NCBI GenBank assembly: GCA_017416055.1
Contig: JAFQDI010000209.1
Coordinates: forward strand, 1-17,679
Direction of reading: 5' to 3'
DNA length: 17,679 nt
From: Lachnospiraceae bacterium
GTDB taxonomy: Bacteria; Bacillota_A; Clostridia; Lachnospirales; Lachnospiraceae
Shown: positions 15,549 through 17,679 of the stretch, piece after piece
Layout: every line of letters starts with the position of its first letter
How positions within the stretch are numbered: the first letter of the stretch is position 1
Notes under the pieces: model-generated
Seen by the model: only the letters and a program-made list of their open reading frames with translations
The model's database searches: none
Told to the model about the DNA's origin: nothing
Made by a program: the position numbers and the translations under genes

Positions 15549-16628
15549 TTATTTTAACAAATATTCCTCCAGCACCTTCAGTGTATTCTCCACGCCGTCC
15601 ACATGGCTTCTCTCATAACCGTGGGATGCGTACACACCGGGGCCGATGAGCCCGTGACGGATATCGTGGCCGGAGATGAGCGCGGTGTCGGCATCGGAGC
15701 CGTAGGCGGGATAGATATCCACGGCATAGTCCGCATCTGCCCGCTTTGCCGCGTCGATGAGAGCACTCACCACCTCGTAGTGATAAGGTCCGCGGCTGTC
15801 TTTTGCGCAGATGGAGACCTGACGCTCGGTGCATTCCAGACCGTCACCCACGCAGCCCATGTCCACAGAGATGATCTCCGTCACATCCGCGGGGATGGAA
15901 GCGGAACCGCCATGGCCGACTTCCTCGAAGACGGTGATGTGCAGATAGAGGCGACGCTTCGGAACGATTTCGTTCAGTTTGATCTTGTAAGCCAGCCCGA
16001 GAAGGATGGCGGTACTCAGCTTGTCGTCAAGGAAACGGCTCTTGATATATCCGCTGCTCGTGATCTTGGTGCGGGGGAAAGGACAGACAATGTCGCCCAC
16101 GCTGATGCCCAGTTTCTTCACGTCTTCTTTGCTGTTTACGTCCTGATCGATCACCACCTCAAGGGTGTCGAAGGTGCGCTTTGTATCGTTATATTCTGTG
16201 TTCACATGAATGGAGGCGTTTGCCAGCTGAATAGTTCCATCATAATAGTCCCCGGACCGGGTGATGATGTAACAGTCCTCAGCCTCCACATTGTTGGGAT
16301 TCAGACCGCCTAAGGGAGAGATGCGAAGGCGTCCGTTACCCTTGATCTCCTTTACCATGCCGCCCAGTGTATCCACATGTGCTTCCAGAAGAACCGCGCC
16401 TGAAGCGGCATCCGCCTCGGTAAGAGGCTGTGCACCTGTACCCGAAGTATCTCCGCCGCCCAGGTCCACAAACACACCGCCTTTTACGGTGCGAACAGGG
16501 GAGTAGCCGAGACGCTCAAGGGCGATCATAACATATTCGGTGACTGTTTTGGTGTAGCCGGTGGGACTATCAATGGAGAGAAGTGCTTGAGCTTCCTTCA
16601 TCACATAGGCAAGTGTTGTCAGTTTCAT
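15549..16628 (-). CDS. M42-family metal-dependent aminopeptidase
   Basis: The cytoplasmic peptidase has 359 residues and belongs to the M42 family (dinuclear-metal aminopeptidases related to glutamyl aminopeptidase and the TET shells). Metal and catalytic residues are visible: EAHVDTLG (His84, Asp86), SRFLDDK (bridging Asp201), FEEVGHG (Glu235/Glu236), VDMGCVGD (Asp256) and the last His342 in GYERSHVDG. Such enzymes remove N-terminal residues from short peptides. The frame is open 10 codons further upstream, but AAAGGAT sits just before the ATG at 16628 and MKLTTLAYVMK is the better start. Its stop lies 38 bases before rtcB on the same strand, so an M42-rtcB-prfH transcript is possible. It is separated from the csp gene by a terminator. 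Confidence 0.9.
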   Translation of the reverse strand: MKLTTLAYVMKEAQALLSIDSPTGYTKTVTEYVMIALERLGYSPVRTVKGGVFVDLGGGDTSGTGAQPLTEADAASGAVLLEAHVDTLGGMVKEIKGNGRLRISPLGGLNPNNVEAEDCYIITRSGDYYDGTIQLANASIHVNTEYNDTKRTFDTLEVVIDQDVNSKEDVKKLGISVGDIVCPFPRTKITSSGYIKSRFLDDKLSTAILLGLAYKIKLNEIVPKRRLYLHITVFEEVGHGGSASIPADVTEIISVDMGCVGDGLECTERQVSICAKDSRGPYHYEVVSALIDAAKRADADYAVDIYPAYGSDADTALISGHDIRHGLIGPGVYASHGYERSHVDGVENTLKVLEEYLLK

Positions 16629-16693
16629 GGCAGATCCTTTCTTGAATGTATTTATCAATAGAAAAACGTCATTTGTTTGAATGTTTCAAAAGC

Positions 16694-16723
16694 GAAAAAC
16701 ACCCCGGCGTAGTGCCGGGGTGT
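16694..16723 (-). terminator. Terminator of the cold-shock gene
   Basis: ACACCCCGGC (16699-16708) and GCCGGGGTGT (16714-16723) form a perfect 10-bp GC-rich stem with a 5-nt loop. Reading on the minus strand it is followed by TTTTTCGCTTTT. It begins 37 bases after the csp stop codon. Confidence 0.88.
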
Positions 16724-16760
16724 CGCTGCCTGGATAGTTCGCTGCTATACCGGCTAAAAA

Positions 16761-16961
16761 TTAGCACTTGGTAACGTTTGCAGCCTGCTTGCCACGGTTG
16801 CCTTCAACGATATCGAAAGTTACAGCCTGACCCTCTTCCAGAGTCTTGAAACCCTCGCCGTTGATTGCAGAGAAATGTACGAATACATCCTCGCCGCCTT
16901 CTGCGGTGATAAATCCGTAGCCTTTCTCAGAATTGAACCACTTAACTGTACCGTTGTTCAT
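16761..16961 (-). CDS. Cold-shock domain RNA chaperone (CspA family)
   Basis: This is a 66-residue single cold-shock domain protein, the usual family length. RNP1 is KGYGFI and RNP2 is VFVHFS, in a five-stranded OB fold that binds single-stranded RNA and DNA. The text opens [16 protein letters not shown] and ends QAANVT, both characteristic. The frame is open 21 codons further upstream, but GGAGGT sits 7 bases before the ATG at 16961 and the upstream codons lie in the leader. Its long leader and independent promoter suggest post-transcriptional control, as in other csp genes. I do not assign a specific paralogue letter. Confidence 0.95.
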   Translation of the reverse strand: MNNGTVKWFNSEKGYGFITAEGGEDVFVHFSAINGEGFKTLEEGQAVTFDIVEGNRGKQAANVTKC

Positions 16962-17122
16962 GATGGTACCTCCAGATAAAATTTTTTTGATTCTGCTTTC
17001 ATAAAAAAATTCGCGTATTTTCAAAGATTTCTCAGGAGAAGAATCTCGCCGAAACGAAACTCACAATACAGGATAGAGAAAGCTCTGAAAATACGTGAAT
17101 TACTTTTACTTCGGTGAATCTT
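16962..17122 (-). promoter_or_regulatory. Long structured 5' leader of the csp mRNA
   Basis: The leader is about 160 nt, counted from the predicted start near 17122 to the ATG. It contains a long-range stem between 17086-17101 and 17008-17023: 16 positions, all pairing, one as a G-U wobble. Between them, 17025-17046 can form a smaller imperfect hairpin (AGATT.../...AATCT). The ribosome binding site (around 16968-16974) lies outside the stem. The size resembles the temperature-responsive leader of E. coli cspA, but no sequence similarity is claimed. Confidence 0.6.
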
Positions 17123-17128
17123 GAGAAA

Positions 17129-17156
17129 ATTATAACACAATCTCCGAAAAAGACAA
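17129..17156 (-). promoter_or_regulatory. Promoter of the csp gene
   Basis: On the minus strand, -35 TTGTCT (17156-17151) and a consensus -10 TATAAT (17134-17129) are separated by 16 bp. Confidence 0.7.
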
Positions 17157-17231
17157 GCATTTTTTGTCAAATCAGGTGCGAAAATTTTAGAAAATATTTA
17201 TAGATGAACTGTGTAATTTTTGTGAAAAAGC

Positions 17232-17288
17232 TTTCTTTTTGGACTGAGTTATGGTATAAAAGAAAAGATGTTGCTTTTTGACGGTCAA
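17232..17288 (+). promoter_or_regulatory. Probable extended -10 promoter of the trigger-factor-like lipoprotein
   Basis: TGGTATAAA (17252-17260) has the TGn extension and a good -10 box. The best -35 at 17-bp spacing is the poor TTTCTT (17232-17237). Downstream, the palindrome TTGACGGTCAA (17278-17288) lies in the early leader. The stretch from the csp start codon to this gene holds no coding sequence, only the two divergent promoters and leaders. Confidence 0.5.
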
Positions 17289-17316
17289 TTTGATCGACAA
17301 AAGATTGGAGGAAATC

Positions 17317-17679
17317 ATGAAGGCATATTTAACAAAACTGATTGCGCTCGCACTTGTATTGGTGCTGGTGATGAGTGGATGCGGCGATAAGACGACCGGT
17401 GACGGAACAACGGGAGCCGAGGGAACGACGGAGGCGGCGAAGCTTGAACCCCTTGAGCCGTTGATTGAGATCGAAAATATTTCCGACTATGTGACACTGG
17501 GACAGTATAGGGGTGTCGAGGCAGAGAAAGGAACTGTCGAGGTAACCGAGAAAGAACTTCAGGAAGCGATCGATGAGATCCGGAGTTATTATAGTACTTC
17601 CAAGCAGGTCAAAGAAGGTGTCATTGCTGAGGGAGATACCGCCGGCATCGACTATATGGGCAAGCTGGACGGTGTAGCC
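17317..17679 (+). CDS. Lipoprotein with trigger-factor-like FKBP prolyl isomerase domain (partial)
   Basis: The first 121 codons are present and the 3' end lies outside the window. Residues 1-21 are a lipoprotein signal with lipobox VMSGC and anchor Cys22. A short Gly/Thr/Glu spacer (TTGDGTTGAEGTTEAAK) follows. From about residue 57 the text YVTLGQYRGVEAEKGTVEVT, then TEKELQEAIDEI and EGDTAGIDYMGKLDG, resembles the region where trigger factor passes from its ribosome-side domain to the FKBP-type isomerase domain (GD.V.IDY.G..DG). It is probably an extracytoplasmic folding catalyst for secreted proteins. The ATG follows TTGGAGGAAATC. The actual isomerase core is beyond the window, so activity cannot be judged. 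Confidence 0.8.
   Translation, partial: MKAYLTKLIALALVLVLVMSGCGDKTTGDGTTGAEGTTEAAKLEPLEPLIEIENISDYVTLGQYRGVEAEKGTVEVTEKELQEAIDEIRSYYSTSKQVKEGVIAEGDTAGIDYMGKLDGVA

Noticed and set aside
15603..16313. Plus-strand reading frame of 236 codons opposite the M42 peptidase
   Set aside because: It is an antisense shadow, since the minus strand has all M42 metal ligands and a ribosome binding site.

Overview
The window looks like a chromosomal segment from a Gram-positive Clostridia member, most likely a Lachnospiraceae relative. This is inferred from gene order and protein style, not from a database search. The clues are an F1 ATP synthase operon end, an ecfA1-ecfA2-ecfT-truA cluster as found in Firmicutes, several lipoproteins with a lipobox and Thr/Pro/Glu-rich linkers, a trigger-factor-like lipoprotein, and strong AGGAGG-type ribosome binding sites. 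No IS element, phage gene, tRNA, rRNA or CRISPR array was seen.

Layout. Bases 1-3085: the 3' end of atpA, then atpG, atpD and atpC, closed by a terminator. Bases 3191-4549: a separately promoted lipoprotein with a tandem-repeat linker and a transglutaminase-like domain. Bases 4565-4843 (minus): an orphan HicB-like protein. Bases 4919-5010: a hairpin-rich intergenic stretch. Bases 5090-8395: the energising module of an ECF vitamin/metal transporter (two ATPases and the T component), then the tRNA pseudouridine synthase truA. Bases 8478-10157: a family 1 solute-binding lipoprotein with no adjacent permease. It converges on a DeoR-family regulator (minus, 10176-10907) across a shared bidirectional terminator.

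Bases 11038-13663: a well-promoted pair divergent from the DeoR gene. It comprises a GpsA-like NAD(P)-dependent dehydrogenase and an FAD-dependent oxidoreductase, with a 25-nt palindrome in the leader. DeoR plus these two genes probably form one regulatory and metabolic unit whose substrate is unknown. An 18-bp perfect hairpin terminator follows.

Bases 13823-16628 (minus): M42 aminopeptidase, then the RNA ligase rtcB and the release factor homologue prfH. rtcB and prfH overlap by 4 nt and form the RtcB-PrfH module, known to rescue and repair ribosomes with a cleaved decoding centre. This is the most striking system in the window. Bases 16699-17156 (minus): a cold-shock protein gene with a roughly 160-nt leader containing a long-range 16-bp stem, plus its own promoter and terminator. 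Base 17317 to the end: the start of a lipoprotein with a trigger-factor-like FKBP-type prolyl isomerase domain, cut by the window edge.
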